A program made the translations under genes and the position numbers. Of a stretch of 64,000 nt of DNA, positions 37,290 through 50,468 are shown one piece after another (position 1 is the stretch's first letter; each line of letters starts with the position of its first letter). Source of the DNA: Juglans regia (lineage: Eukaryota > Streptophyta > Magnoliopsida > Fagales > Juglandaceae); the NCBI RefSeq assembly GCF_001411555.2, contig NC_049901.1, positions 14,733,190 to 14,797,189 of the forward strand, written 5' to 3'. Below the pieces are notes generated by a model. The model searched no databases. It worked only from the letters and a program-made list of their open reading frames with translations, and had not been told where the DNA came from.

Positions 37290-39425
37290 TAAAACATCGT
37301 TTTTGGTTGCTATATATGTTGGTGATTGGCAGTTTATTATTATTATAATTATTTTTTTCGTAAAATATAATTAGATATTGAAGTTGTAAATCTGTTCCAA
37401 TGAATGGCACGAAGACCAGATGAGCTTTCTCAGGGCCGTCCGAAGAGGTGCTATCAAGCTTAGCTCCAGGGAAGTGCTGGACCACGGTTCTTTATTCAGC
37501 TCATCGAATTTAGATACTTTTCAAACCATAAATCATGAATTAGCTCATGCATGCATGCGTACTGATGAAGCATGCATGCATGGTATCCAAGATGCATGAA
37601 TCGTGATAATATATATAGAGGCTCATGCATGCGTACTGATGAAGCAAGAATATTGAGGAAGATTTGGGATGGCGGATTCAGCGGAAGCCATACGCTCCAA
37701 AAGTCCAAATGATTTGTTTTGAAACTTCTTGTGGCGACTTCTTAACAAGCTTTAACGACTGATAGCTTTTCGCTATTGATCCATAGCAGCTAGCCTACCC
37801 ACGTCTAGATGGCATATACCATAACCGCAACCACAGAAATAGGGCCCCTCTCTCTCTCTCTCTCTCTGTTAATGTAATGGCAATGATCTAATCCTAATAA
37901 TCAAGTCATGGACAAACGTTGCCGTCACAGGCACACATGTATGTACGTCATGGGTGACGCTCAGCAGCGCACGAGCTTTGGTTCACTAATATCTTTTCAC
38001 AACAAAAAGAAGCTTCATGACAATGATTCCAAGAGAAAAACGGGTTGCAATGCAAAAGCAAGCATGTGATGTGGTAACAATAGTACAACCTAATAAATAT
38101 GAAATAGAGGAAGCGACCACCGGGATCGACTTAATTAGCCACGTGAAGTGTCCCCCTCAGGTACCCTCCCACGAGGGATCGGGATCCAAGTTGCAGGTTG
38201 TCTGGTCCGCCTTACGAGCTAGTCAAAAACTCACTTGAGTACGTAGTGTGGTGCATGCAGCTTGATTAGGGAAATGCTATGCATCAGCCCCATACCGGCA
38301 CACACTTCACACACTTTTTTAATAGGTTGTTGGGCTTTTGAATTTTTAAACGATTTCCCCATAAACGAGAAGTGCATCCTACCTACCGAAAAGGAGAGTG
38401 CAGATCAGACGTTTGGGAAGGAAAAAAAAACAACAAAGCGAACGGATTAAGGGCAGGGGTATTGACACCTGATCATGTCAAGCTAATTCCCACGTCTATA
38501 TATCAAGGCTATAAATATATAATGCATGTGTGTATATCATTGCATGCAACGTTAACGGTTATATATATATAATCCACACTAATCAATCAAAATAACATCA
38601 TTTACAATGCAATTAGATGGGAATTAATGCCTGCCAGCACCATCAACCAGTAAAGCCCATCTGGCTTTCTCAGGTTATAATTCTTCCGTAAAACAGATCA
38701 ATAGTCATGAATTAAAGTGTTTTTCTACTAATCGATTCACGTGTTAGATCAAATCAAACCGGTTTTGAGATTCCCTCCCTAAGTTAACCAATGAATATTA
38801 TAGGTCCAATAGCTATGTTTCATTGTCTTTTTGTTTTTTTTATCCTCTTTCTCTCCAAATCTTGCAATTATTGTAACGATATTTTTGTATGAAATATTCC
38901 AGCTAGTCCCTAGCTAGTCCTCTTGCATCGTGGGTGAGCGAGGTCTAAGTTTCCGAGGTATAGACAGAGAGATCAGTAGATCACGGTAGGCAGGCAGTGT
39001 ACTTTGCGTGGTCTCTTAAGTGATGTCCACGTAGGTAACGACGTGTGAACAACTCAAAGTAGCCCTCTTTTTTATTTTGCGAAGGACCCACCTGGAAGCA
39101 AATTGATCCTTTCGCTTCGCTCTTACGCTATGCTTGGAAGCCACACCTCTTTATATCTTTTGAGTGGGACTTTGAAGCCACGCTTGCTTGCTTGCACGTT
39201 CTTTGATTTCTCGACGTACATTTTGACTTTAAAACTACTAACCATGATCATTAATTAGCTTAATCCTTATCCCCTCCTATCATTTTGGCTCCTACGTATA
39301 AAGTGATCATTAAGCCAAGTTCCAATATGCCTTTAGCCTACAAAGGTTTCTTCGGTTTATAGCAGTCCGTCATTGACCAGACCATGGTTAAATTAAAAGT
39401 AGACGTACTGGTGGGTTGAGGTCAT

Positions 39426-39460
<35 letters not shown>

Positions 39461-42096
39461 GCTATTGATGCATGATGGATGCTGATCAAGATGAAGATCA
39501 GCATGATGGATTTGGCTTTGGCCACAACCCCAATAATTACAATCAAAAGGTCATTTTCTACCTCCATGAGCCTGCCGCCGCAATTAACCAAAACTTGTCC
39601 CTCTCATGAGTGATGTGCTTGTCGTCCATACCTCCCATGATTACTCTCCATCGTGACTATCAACCATACCGTGGTTAATTCCTACTTACAAGCTGTCGCT
39701 CATTACATCTTCATCCACAAACTGACTTTGATAAGATTTAAATTTTAAACTTTTTTTAATAAATTAAAGAGAAAGGAAGCTTCGTTTTTTCTCAAACAAT
39801 AGCTTCCAATGATGAGGTGCCACGTAGACCTCACACCCAAACTGTTGTGTCCCGCGGTTCAGAGGAAAACAAATTTCATCTTCCCCACCCGAGTCTTGCT
39901 TCCCCAGTCCCCCGCTCTCTCGCCATTTTCGCACAGGCAGCTCTTGCCGTTTTCACAATTTAAATCCTCAAAGTTTAGATTCTTACTCCTATTCCTAAGG
40001 TTCTGTTCGTTTCTGTTGCATAAGAGAATAGGATCAGTGACGTTACTGGAAAGTTCTGCATCAAAAAATTTTTTTTTTCCAGTCATATGATTCGAAATTT
40101 TTCATTTTTTTCCGGTTTAGTTCTGAATGCGAGGAGATACGGTGCTTAGTTCGGACGAGGAAAGAAAGTTTATTTGAATCGATTTGAGTGTTTGGTAGCC
40201 AAGAAAATTCAATACCACCCCGAATAATTCTAACAGATGTACCGAGCTGGACTTGAGGATGGATTTACTAGTAGTCAGATTAACGTATTCGTCGGAGGCA
40301 AAGAAATTTGGTCTGGAGGCGGTTCTCTCTTCCCCGAGGCAAATAGATATTACGGGAGGGGGAATTTTGTGTTTGCGATCCTGTGTGTTATGGAAGTTTT
40401 TGATGTGTCACTTTCCTATTGGGTGCCGATATATATTGGACTTGACGGTCCAAAGAGAAACGGTAAATTAAATACAGTGATATATAAAAAAAAAGAAATG
40501 TTATTTTCAAACATCTACACCACATATTATTCATATAGCATATATAAATATCTTCAATTTAAACTGGCTTACAAATAAGATTGAGTGGTAATGCAACCAC
40601 CGCTGGGAGTTACAGTTAATTATAAGATTTTTCTTTTATTTTTTAGTTTTTTTATTTATGTATTTTTTAACATTTTTAAATATTTTAAATAAAATAAAAA
40701 AATCATAATATTATTAAAAAATAATTACTTAATCACTAAATAAAAAAAATAAAAAATCACAGCCATAGAAATGAGCGGTGAGAATAATATTTTCCAATAA
40801 GATTTTTCAATATGTTTTTCCCTAGACTCTTTAGGAGGATATAAACCAAACCATGAATTTTATTATCGTGACATGACAGCTCCCTTTGTTCGCAAGTTAT
40901 TAACATATAATTATCTCACATGATGCGTTAGTCCTATAATAATGACCAAATTAAGGTATTAATTATCGGCCAGGTGTTGGTATGGATAAGGATGAGGCAT
41001 GAATGTGGCCCCATTATTATTTCTTAATATAAGTTTAATTGAGCAGTACCATGCTACAACGTCCCCACATCTCCATAGGTCATTAACAGTATTTTTTTAA
41101 TTTAGATTTCATTGATGGGGCAAGTATAAGATAAGGATAGAAGTAATAAAAAAAAAAAGTTCACAAACTCATTACTTTAATATCTGATCGGAATATGAGG
41201 TAATAATCTTAATTATAATTAATAAATGATTAATTGTTAAATAATTCTAGGATACGTATATCATGTTTTATAATTTATTGTACTATTTCTTACAATTTTC
41301 TAGCTTAAAAGCTTTTTACAATTCAGGGATAGACAGACGTAATATAAGTTATATATGTAGACCTCTACGTCAAATGTCTCATGTGATTACTGAGAATTTA
41401 AATATTTAATGCTATAAAATTTACATATTGCGTCTATAAGTTATATCGTTTAAAATTGTACAAATTATTTTAATTAGATAAAAATAAAAAAATCTTGATT
41501 TATCTCATAGTATCACAAGATATTATGTCAATAAAAAGAGAATTATTATAAAAATAATCTATAAATTGACATGACGACATATGATACGATAGATCTATTT
41601 TATTTATAATAAAAATAAATTTATAATCTAATATATTATATTAAATTATATTAATTTATAAATTTACTTTACTAAAACATTTCTAAATGAAAATCATCCA
41701 TATTTTAAAGTATGACCTAATATTTTTAGGTCGATACCATCCTTCATCGTTCGGTTTTATTTCACCAGAATCCAAAGATGGAATCAAACAGGGTCGATCG
41801 TAGAGTAGTAGATTCGGGACTTTAAGAGTGGACAAACCATTCAAAAAGGTGAGAGGATCTGATAATCTTGATGCTAACAAGAAACATCGGACGGTCGTCC
41901 TTGCTGTTGTATCATTCAATGGGATGGAACCGGAACACAGACATAGTACCGAAAATGCTTTTGATAATATTGAGGTGCGGAAGAAAGAGGGCGTCATAGC
42001 AGTACCAAAACGACAAAATCACATTTAATTCCAAAAGCTAATTGCCAGACCCACAATAATTTAGTCAACTGAAAACTCCGAGCGAATCCAGCACCA
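37290..42096. other. Intergenic region upstream of the ERF gene
   Basis: No gene supported. Contents: a 26-30-bp near-duplicate with clustered CATGCATG words at 37543-37572 and 37621-37646; an AT microsatellite at 39426-39461; a pyrimidine-rich stretch with ORFs of unrecognised sequence at 39809-40578; an AT-rich inverted-repeat relic at about 40490-40800; and a MITE-like inverted element at 41534-41690. ORFs at 38017-38238 and 41828-42028 show no domain. Confidence 0.4.
41534..41690. mobile_element. AT-rich inverted-repeat element relic
   Basis: The left arm TATAAATTGACATGACGACA and the right arm (reversed) TATAAATTAATATAATTTAA are inverted around ATAGATCTATTTTATTTATA. Related text occurs at 25255-25410. 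Typical of a short MITE; borders uncertain. Confidence 0.45.
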
Positions 42097-42946
42097 ACAC
42101 GTGTAGGTTCAGATCTGATTACCGTCACCTGCCAGTCAGCCAGTACACTGTGAAATGATACGTGTCGATGATCTATTGGGTAGCCTCCATCGAATAAAGG
42201 TATCTTTGAAGTTGACGAGGGAGAGCGATTAATTAAAGGAGTAAAAAACGTGGTTAGAGAGAGAGAGAGAGAGAGGGGAATTCAGAGGTTTTGCAGACAC
42301 AAAGCCGTGGGCTGGAGGGTTATATAAGGCAGAGAGGAGATGACTCTTAAACGCAAGAGTGTAAAGTGAGGACACAAAACAAAGTGTGATAGATAGAGAA
42401 CGCTTTCTCCCCTCTCCTTTCCTTTAGCTGCCTAGCTTCTGCAATTGCGTTTGATAATCTTCTTGCTTTTCATTTCCCCCTCCCCCTCTCTTATATCCCC
42501 GGTTTCTCTGAATCCCGTTCTGTCATCGTCTGTCTTTCAAGCAGTGTTTTGGGAGGTTTGTTTTCTTGGTTTTAACTGAAACAAAGAGACATTTTTGTGA
42601 AAACAGAAAAGCAGACCCAGAAGGGTGTTTTTGAAAGCCAGGTGATTCAGAATAGAGATCCAGATTTTCTTCTGTTTTACTTCGATAAAAAGTTTTAGTT
42701 TTTCTCTTATCAACTAAGAGGGTTTGTTTTTCTGTCCCTCTGGTTGGTTTTTGTTAAGATCTGGTAGTCTAGAGGTCGTTTATATAAGCCTCTTTTGAGC
42801 TTTATTTCTGTACGCAGTTTTTCTTGCTTCTATAAAAAGTTTCCTGTTCTTCAGTTTTGGAAAGAAAACAGGTTAATTTTGAAGAAGCCCTTATTTTTCT
42901 TAGAATTTTAGTGGTGTGGTTTTCGCTTGTACGTTCTTGAGAAGGG
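42097..42946 (+). promoter_or_regulatory. Promoter and leader of the ERF gene
   Basis: TATATAAG at 42321-42328 is a good TATA box, placing transcription start near 42350-42360. Upstream are a palindromic ACACGTGT (42097-42104) and ACGTGTC (42160-42166), both ABRE/G-box-like, and a GA tract (42256-42276). From the expected start to the ATG at 42947 runs a pyrimidine-rich leader of about 590 bp with no ATG. ABA or stress responsiveness is inferred from the motifs only. Confidence 0.65.
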
Positions 42947-44107
42947 ATGGCAGCAGCTATGGATATTTACAATAGCAGCTCCACATCATTTTTCTCAGAT
43001 CCTTTAGGAGAAGAGCTAATGAAAGCACTGGTACCTTTTATGAAAAGTGCTTCATCAACCTCTTCTATAACCACTTCTTCTCCTCCCTCTCCATCTACTT
43101 CTTCTCCGTCTTCTTCTCTTTCTTTCGCATCTTACCCTTCTTATTCTTTCTCTACAATCTTCCCTTCTCACCCCAACTTGTACCCTGACTTTTGCTCCCC
43201 ATCGAGCACCCATATGTTTTCTGAAGGGTTCTCGAGCCATAACCAAATGGATCATGAGCAAGCAGGAACAATAGGGCTCAACCACCTCACCCCCTCTCAG
43301 ATTCTTCAAATTCAAGCCCAAATTCAACTCCAGCAGCAACAGCAACAGCGACAGCAACAAATCGCTGCCATGGCTTCAGCTTCACTCCAAAACCAGAGGC
43401 TAAGCCATTGGCAGCAACAAAACACACACGCTCTTGACTTCCTCAGCCCCAAGACTATTCCCATGAAACATGTTGGCACTCCTTCAAAACCAGCTAAACT
43501 CTACCGAGGTGTTAGACAGAGACACTGGGGCAAGTGGGTCGCGGAGATCAGACTCCCCAAGAACAGAACCCGTCTCTGGCTCGGCACCTTCGATACAGCC
43601 GAAGAGGCGGCTTTGGCTTACGACAAGGCCGCCTATAAGCTCAGGGGAGAGTTTGCCAGACTCAATTTCCCACATCTTAAGCACCAAGGAGCTCATATCT
43701 CAGGCGAATTCGGTGACTACAAGCCCCTCCATTCCTCAGTGGATGCGAAGTTACAAGCAATTTGCCAGAACTTGGTAAATTCGCAGAAACAGGTGAAAAC
43801 AGAGGAGCCTTGTTTTGTTCCCGATGTAAAGCCAGTCATTTCAGCTGCTTTGGGTGAAAGCTCGGTCTTTGATGAATCACAGAGAACCGAGTTAAGGAGA
43901 GAACACGGAGTTTTCGGATCGGAGGAGTTTAAGGTGGAGAATTCGTCGTTGTCGCCGGCTTTGTCCGATGAATCATCGTCATTCGTTGGATCTTCTTCCC
44001 CAGAATCTGATATTACATTCTTAGATTTCTCAGACTCGCAGGATGAGACTGAGAATTTCCCTTTGGAGAAGTTTCCTTCAGTGGAGATCGACTGGGCAGC
44101 TATCTAA
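42947..44107 (+). CDS. RAP2-4: AP2/ERF transcription factor, DREB A-6 type, RAP2.4-like
   Basis: A single intron-less ORF of 386 codons. One AP2 DNA-binding domain spans residues 186-243 ([19 protein letters not shown], then [20 protein letters not shown] and FARLNFP). WVAEIRLP with Leu after Arg is the pattern of DREB group A-6. The N terminus (MAAAMDIY..., [13 protein letters not shown]), the Gln-rich stretch at about residues 125-139, the block [16 protein letters not shown] after the domain, and the acidic C terminus ending [13 protein letters not shown] all fit RAP2.4/RAP2.13 proteins. In Arabidopsis this group acts in the nucleus in drought, light, ethylene and wound responses. The ATG is the first in a long clean leader. 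No disabling change was seen, so it should be functional. Whether it is the strict orthologue of RAP2.4 or of RAP2.13 cannot be decided here. Confidence 0.93.
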   Translation: MAAAMDIYNSSSTSFFSDPLGEELMKALVPFMKSASSTSSITTSSPPSPSTSSPSSSLSFASYPSYSFSTIFPSHPNLYPDFCSPSSTHMFSEGFSSHNQMDHEQAGTIGLNHLTPSQILQIQAQIQLQQQQQQRQQQIAAMASASLQNQRLSHWQQQNTHALDFLSPKTIPMKHVGTPSKPAKLYRGVRQRHWGKWVAEIRLPKNRTRLWLGTFDTAEEAALAYDKAAYKLRGEFARLNFPHLKHQGAHISGEFGDYKPLHSSVDAKLQAICQNLVNSQKQVKTEEPCFVPDVKPVISAALGESSVFDESQRTELRREHGVFGSEEFKVENSSLSPALSDESSSFVGSSSPESDITFLDFSDSQDETENFPLEKFPSVEIDWAAI

Positions 44108-44251
44108 GTCTTGGTGATGAATATGTGACTATTTTTTTTTTTCCCTCTGGAAGTATATGTAATTTTAGGTTTAGCTTCGGGTCTTCAGCAGCTTCTGCAA
44201 TGAAATTTTTGACTGTTGCAGAGGAGTTGCTTGGTTTAAGTAGGAGTCAGT

Positions 44252-44257
44252 CAATAA
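44252..44257 (+). terminator. Candidate polyadenylation signal of the ERF gene
   Basis: AATAAA about 145 bp after the stop codon, followed by T/G-rich text to about 44450. Confidence 0.5.
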
Positions 44258-44571
44258 AAGGGATTAGTGGGTCAGATGTTTATGTTCTCTAGTTGTATTT
44301 TCAGGTTTCTCCGTCTTGTCTTGGCCATGCTGGTAATTTTTTTTTCCTGACATGGCCACGGAGAGTTTCAAGTTTCTGTCCTGTTTGTAATATCTACTTG
44401 GTTGTAATTAAAGTCTTTATCTTTGAATGTTACATAAATTGTACTTTCTGTATTTTGTGTTAACTTTTAATTGGCAGGCAAGCATGTGATGTGAAAAACC
44501 AACATGGTGTACAGTTTTATCGATGGCATCTCAATAACAGTATCAGAGCATTAAACAAGAAGATCAATTAA

Positions 44572-44738
44572 GGCCTATTTTGTTTTTACAACTCTTCTAA
44601 TTTCATTTCATCAAATAATTATAAATTTTTACATAAAATAAAATAAATAATTTAATTTTTTCAAATTTTAAAATAAAAATAATATTAAGAAACTATATTC
44701 TAATAATATTTTATTCAACTTTTAACTTTAATTTCAAC
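44572..44738 (+). mobile_element. MITE, CTCATCTCA family, copy 5 (degraded)
   Basis: AAGGCCTATTTTGTTTTTAC, then the core words AAAATAAATAATTTAATTTT and AATATTAAGAAACTATATTC, ending near TTCAACTTTTAACTTTAATT. The CTCATCTCA blocks are mostly eroded. Confidence 0.65.
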
Positions 44739-44762
44739 TATTACTTTCTTTACTTGGTTAAC

Positions 44763-44767
<5 letters not shown>

Positions 44768-44804
<37 letters not shown>
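44768..44804. repeat. (TA)n microsatellite
   Basis: About 18 uninterrupted TA units. Confidence 0.95.
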
Positions 44805-44807
<3 letters not shown>

Positions 44808-46147
44808 TTTGTTTATGTTGAAAATCTCTTTAAGTTGTGTTTGATTACAAGACTCAGCTGAACTCAGTTTAATTTTAAGCTGATTTTAACATCTAAATAC
44901 TTATCTCTCAAATTATTAAATTCATCTCAATACAAAAGTTCCTTATACGTGGGATTCATAACTTTTTTTCACTTATCATAAAAAGTACTAAACTTATCTT
45001 AACATCTAAATACACTTTAAATTCAATTTAGATGGTCCTAGATAATCCCTTCTATTACTTAATTCACTATTATTTATAAAGAATTGAGTTCAGTTCAACA
45101 TCTAAACGCAAATCAATCAAATCCAACAAAATTAAAAATAAATGGTAGATTGTAATTGGTGAAGGGATCATTTATTTAGGAAAAAGTTTGAAAAATGATT
45201 AATTTAACTCTTTGCAGTTTTTTACTAAATGAATAATAGTTTTGTAAAATGAAATTCGTTTTTAATGGAGTGACATGCATTAATTGATTGTGAAATGGAA
45301 TATAAATTAGTAATACACGGCAAAAGGCATAGTCTCAAACGAGTTGAGAATAGGATACTTACCATGGGACTTGTACGCATAGCACTTTACCATAGTTAAA
45401 TTATTACTTGTTCTGAGATTTTAAATTTGCTTAAAGAGATCAATTTAATTACATAAATGAAAATTTTTCTCCAAACAGATTTCAACCCATTTATAATTTT
45501 TCCATGTGTCCATTAAATAGGTGAAAAACACAAATACTCAAGGGGCACTTGCTATTTTTATAGTTGAGTACGAGAAAATTTCTTCCAACCCAATTTGTAA
45601 GAAAACTATATCCTCATATAATTATAGTATTAGCTCAAAGAAAGGAAGCTTTGGGACAAGAAGAGAGGATAGTGTGTGTTCTTTGTAAATTCTTACCAAG
45701 GTTATTTGTTTACTTCGACTGAAATTATGGGAAAAGCTTATAAAGCTTGGGATCTAGTTAAGTCACTACATGTGAAGATAAATGGTTAAATTTAAGAATG
45801 ACAATATGTGACACGATCCATGATCATAAGCACAATACAAAATTAGCAAATCTGAGTTTGATATAAATAAGTTTGGATTAAAACAGATTGGTCCATTAAG
45901 ACACGATCAATAACGGGTCATCCGCTTAATCCAAAACCAACCCGCAATAATTCATATAAATTTTATTTCAAAATCACAATTTTATTATTGTTGGATTGTA
46001 ATATTAGTATCTTTCAATATACTTATGTTTCTATTATTGATATTGTAATTATGGACATGTGCTCATATTTGTTGTTGATAAGTTTGTAATATTGATTTTA
46101 TTATAGGTTAAAATTTGAAAAATATTGATATTTTTTGTTAGTATGTA
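44805..46147. other. AT-rich intergenic sequence
   Basis: No gene or element confidently recognised. 44820-45120 has repeated AACTCAGTT/AACATCTAAA words that hint at an old inverted element. Confidence 0.35.
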
Positions 46148-46368
46148 GTCTGTCTCGTTTGTTTTCACTGATAAGATGAAATGAGTTGAAATAAAAGTTG
46201 AAAATTGAATAAAATATTGTTAGAATATATATTTTTAATATTATTTTATTTTAAAATTTGAAAAAGTTGAATTGTTTATTTTATTTTGTATGAGAATTTA
46301 GAAAAATTGTAATGATTAGATTAGATGATATGAGTTGAGAAATTTTGTGAAAACAAACGAAGTCTAAG
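46148..46368 (-). mobile_element. MITE, CTCATCTCA family, copy 6 (reverse orientation)
   Basis: Ends TCTGTCTCGTTTGTTTTCAC and, inverted, GTGAAAACAAACGAAGTCTA. The core GTTGAAAATTGAATAAAATA and AGTTGAATTGTTTATTTTAT is the reverse complement of the family core. One of the better-preserved copies. Confidence 0.75.
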
Positions 46369-49212
46369 TTTTTTTAGATATTGTGGCTACTAATAAATAT
46401 AGATTTTAACTTTTATGTTAAATTCTATTAATCAGGTCAAATTGGTTATGTGGGTTAGTTCAACTCATTTACATGAAACAAGTTAAAATGAGTCATATTG
46501 TGTTAACTCATTTTTAATTAATTATTAAAGGGTTAGAATGAGTGACACGACATGATCCGTTATTTAAATGGGTCGTGTTAAGGTTTGAATGTCTGACTCA
46601 TTTACCTTAATGGAGCAAGTTCGGATTAATTTATATAGTCGATTGCTCATGAATTGGCACGCCACGACTACATATTGCCACCCCTAGTTAAATTCGTCGT
46701 GCATGCTCACGTCCGAGCAGATTAAAACATATATAGAAACAAAAACATGCTTGGAAACACGTGGTTTTTGCCCTACTTTGCTGCTCTGCTGATGAAGACA
46801 TCAAGGATACGATTAAAAGGATTACAATTAATCATCCAAGATTCTATTGTCGATGAAGTGGGTCTCACTTCAAATGTCATGTCCAATGCAATTCCACGAG
46901 CTGATCAAATATTGCTTGCTAAATTTCAAATCCTTGCTGTAATCTTGATTTTATGCATCAAATTTTCTTTGCTATAGTCATATCCAAATGCTAACAAATC
47001 AAAGTTTCTATTAATCACGCACCTATAATCGATCGAGAATAGCCAACTTGCTTAACTTTCCAGGGCAGCAATCCAACTAATCCATGAAAAAGTTGTGCAT
47101 ATGTCATTTCAAGTGTCATCCACATGGAGCCAGGGCCAGTACTAGTCATATACAGATCTTTCTGATGGGTGTCCCCTCAATTAGATAAATGGAGAGGGTA
47201 ATTTGATGCCCCAAATTAGTAGATCTTTGCATCAATAGAGGAAAACAAGCAGTGTTTGGCCTTGTTTCTGGCATTCTGGATCAGTGACAAAAATTGAGAT
47301 AGTGATAATCTAATAGATATAGGAGAACAAACACAGAGAACTAAGAAAAGAAGAAGAAACCAATGGAAGCATCCTGGATCATCCCATTACTTTAGGAGGT
47401 TCTACAACTTTCTTATCTGCAGGCCTAAATGGCAGGTGGGGATAGAAAAACAATTTTAATGCAGCGGATCCCTATTCCTTGAGGCTTGAGATAAGGAATT
47501 TGGCTTCTTTTTTTTTTATCTTATGACCAAAAAAAAGGACAAGGAATTCGGAGGCCACCACCCAAAACAAAAAAAAAATAAATCTAATTCAATATTCTGA
47601 TTCTTTCTTCTCGGCATGCGAAGACAAGTTCACATGACTGCCAAAGCAGGTGGGGTAGAGAAGAAAGAGACTGAAAAAACCCTTCTTGGGCCATCATTCT
47701 TTCTTTAAATTTATGTAACATTTGTTATGCAAAAAATCTTTATGTGACATTCTCCCTCTGAACCATTCACTTTACCTCTAATTTTGTCTAAAGCATCGAT
47801 CCCCATGCATAGTAGGCTGTAACTACTGGTGTGAATGGGAATGGGATTGGCCAACTTGCATCGATCCTAAAGTTGTTCAAGGATTCCTTTAGGGGTGTGG
47901 AGAAAGGTCATGAACCAAGTTGGTCATTCCACTTTCCAGGTTTTAATGATGTGGCTTTGTGGGCTGAGAGAGGTTAAAGAATCTCATTTTTCTCAAACCT
48001 AAAATTAACTAATTAATAGATGCTAGCTTTTTAAGGTTTCAGGTCCATGCGAGAGTTGAAATGTTCAATCAACCACCTTGTTTTGTCTTTCTTATGGTCG
48101 TTCCTTAGGTGTTAACTTTCCAACTCATATTGGGAAAAGGATCGATCCTCTCGACCGTATACTCAACTTTTTGACAAAACCCCCTCTCCATTAGAGCATT
48201 CCCATATCATTCTCTATAAAAATTTTCATAATTTAGTTAAAAAGTATATTCTCTAAATTTTTTTCTTAAATTTTACTCATCTTTAAATTTTTTTTTATAT
48301 TTTGAACTATTACTCTGACAAATATTTTATACAAAAATTTAAATTATTTTATTGTGGATATGATAATATTTTTTATATATTTTTTTATATTTTCATAATT
48401 AATTAAATTATTTTAAAATTATTATTTAAAATTATAATAAATATGAGTATGAGAAAAAGTATAGATGATTTGAAGAATAATTTATTTTATGTATTAGAAT
48501 AAAGTATTGATAAAAAATAGTTTAGGGGGATGAATAATGATTCCTTATATTTGGAAAATCAATGTCCATCCCTTAAACCTTTTCCCTAAAATAAAGATTC
48601 AGATGTAGGGGTATTTAGATCAAAACCATAAAATAAACTTCAAATTATAGGAATCCAGTGCTTTGGGGCACCGGATATGAATGCTCTCAACCTCTTTGAT
48701 TAATTTTGGAAAAAGATTTGGGATTTGAACAATGGCTCTCTAAATATGGAGAGCTACTATTCATCCATAAATCATTTTTTTGATAAAGATTTTATTCTAA
48801 CCAATAAAACAAATACTTCTTCCAATTATTTACACTTTCTCTCATGCTCATATTTGTTATAGTTGAAATTTGAAAAAACTATCACCATTGATATTATCCA
48901 TTTTTCTTTAACAAAAAGTTGACCATTTGTGGAAATATGATTTTTTAAAAAATATTATTATAACAAAAGTACTAATTTTGAAAATATTATCGTTTAGAAA
49001 GATAAGTAGTTTAAAAAAAATTCATTACAGATGAAAAATTGAAAACATTATTACAGCAAATAATTAAATAATTACAAAAGTGAGAAAAAAAAAAACAAGT
49101 TAAAAACTTTTCTTCCACTCTTTCTCCGAAAGACAAAAAAATGAGTAGTTAAATATGTACAAAGAAATGATTAGAAAAGTTAATAAAGAAATAATAGAGA
49201 AAGAAATTTACA
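46369..49212. other. Intergenic sequence, no gene supported
   Basis: The 76-codon ORF at 46747-46977 has no recognised domain. 48190-49200 is strongly AT-rich with partially mirrored words (ATTTTTTATATATT and similar), probably old MITE sequence. Confidence 0.35.
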
Positions 49213-49407
49213 TGGTATTAGAGCAGAAGTCCTAAGTTTGAATTCAAACTCTACACTCTAGCTCATTTAATTAAATATTCTACGTATTAGGCTACATATT
49301 GAAGGAGAGTCTGGTCCACACGTGATGAAGAGTGTTAAAATATAAAATAAATAACAAAATCTATCTCTTTTCATCAGTTTAAACTTTTAGGACAAATGAT
49401 GATTTCA
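49213..49407 (+). mobile_element. TRIM-like relic, copy 1
   Basis: A primer-site-like TGGTATTAGAGC (49213-49224) is followed about 110 bp later by an LTR-like segment starting TGTTAAAATATAAAATAAAT (49333) and ending ATGATGATTTCA (49407). The left LTR is not recognisable. The layout matches the relic at 50786-51013. Confidence 0.45.
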
Positions 49408-50260
49408 AAAAACTTATTTTAATTGAATATAGAAAGAATAGGGAGTGGGAGTATGAGGTTTTGAAAATATGAGTAAAATTTAGAGAAATATGATTTTTAG
49501 CTAAAATTTAGGAAAAATTTTGGTCATCCGGATGTGGATGCTTTTATGTGTTTTTCCCCTTCTGAAAACTCTATAGTTTGGGCAACATCTCGTGGAGATC
49601 TTCATCCCTCGTGTTGTCAGCCATGATTCAAGGTTTAATTTCCAACTAAGACATCAGAAAAAGGAACATAATGCAAATGAGGAGGGTTTGTTCAGTATAT
49701 CTGTAAGCCAATTTGAGTGTATAAAATCATAGTGATCCCGTGTGTCTACCAAACAAGACCTTTCTTGGAGATGGTAAAATAAACTGAAAACAGTATGACG
49801 GTTGCAACCAAGACAATCACCAATGCAATAAAGCCACGAGGATTGAAGAAAGTTGTATCACCTTTAAATCTTGAAGGAGCAGAGCAGTCGAAAAGGAAGA
49901 GGCCAGTTCGGGCAGCCCACACTATTTCACAAAGGAGTTTCGGGCATTGAGTTTCTCAAAGCACTACTTTTTAAAAGGGATTACCCACCATTAACCATTA
50001 TAAAGAAAAATCTAAAAGTAAAAGGTGAACTCCAAATTCAAGAAGGCAAAAGAATTCAGGTGGATGGTGCATCTCTAAACCTGTGTGCAAGGACAAGGGG
50101 TTTAAATTCCCCCCTCCCCTTTTATGTATCTAGGTAGCTTAAAGTTACCAAGACTACTCATTGGCCAAATCAAAGGGTAAGGAGACCATGACAGCTATAA
50201 TATTGGTCAATCATTTTAGAATAAGATTCCCTTTAAATTCCACTTGACATAGATACTATT
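49408..50260. other. Intergenic sequence, no gene supported
   Basis: The ORF at 49871-50137 has no recognised domain. Its end (GGTTTAAATTCCCCCCTCCCC region, about 50099-50119) is pyrimidine-rich and may be a decayed short retroelement. Confidence 0.3.
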
Positions 50261-50468
50261 TAGGATTAGATTGGATTCAGAGATGAAATAGAGTGGTTTT
50301 AGATGAAATATAAAAGTTGAAAAAATATTATTATTATTTTAGGATTTGAAAAAGTTGAATTTAAATTTTAAAAAAATTGAATTGTTTATTATATTTTGTG
50401 TGGAAATTTGAAGAAATTGCAATAGTAAGATGAGATGAAACATTTTTCGAATCCAAACAAGTCCTAAT
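50261..50468 (-). mobile_element. MITE, CTCATCTCA family, copy 7 (reverse orientation)
   Basis: ATTTAGGATTAGATTGGATT on the left and AATCCAAACAAGTCCTAAT on the right are inverted. The core AAAAAGTTGAA, AATTGTTTATTATATTTTGT and AGATGAGATGAAA is the reverse family core with substitutions. Confidence 0.68.

Noticed and set aside
38017..38238. 73-codon ORF with non-repetitive composition
   Set aside because: No family recognised and no supporting signals; could be revisited with transcript data.
40237..40578. 113-codon ORF upstream of the ERF gene
   Set aside because: No domain; it ends in AT-rich low-complexity text.
46747..46977. 76-codon ORF with a hydrophobic C terminus
   Set aside because: Single short ORF without family resemblance or gene signals.
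49871..50137. 88-codon ORF ahead of the second LTR element
   Set aside because: No recognised domain; the end looks like pyrimidine-rich repeat sequence.
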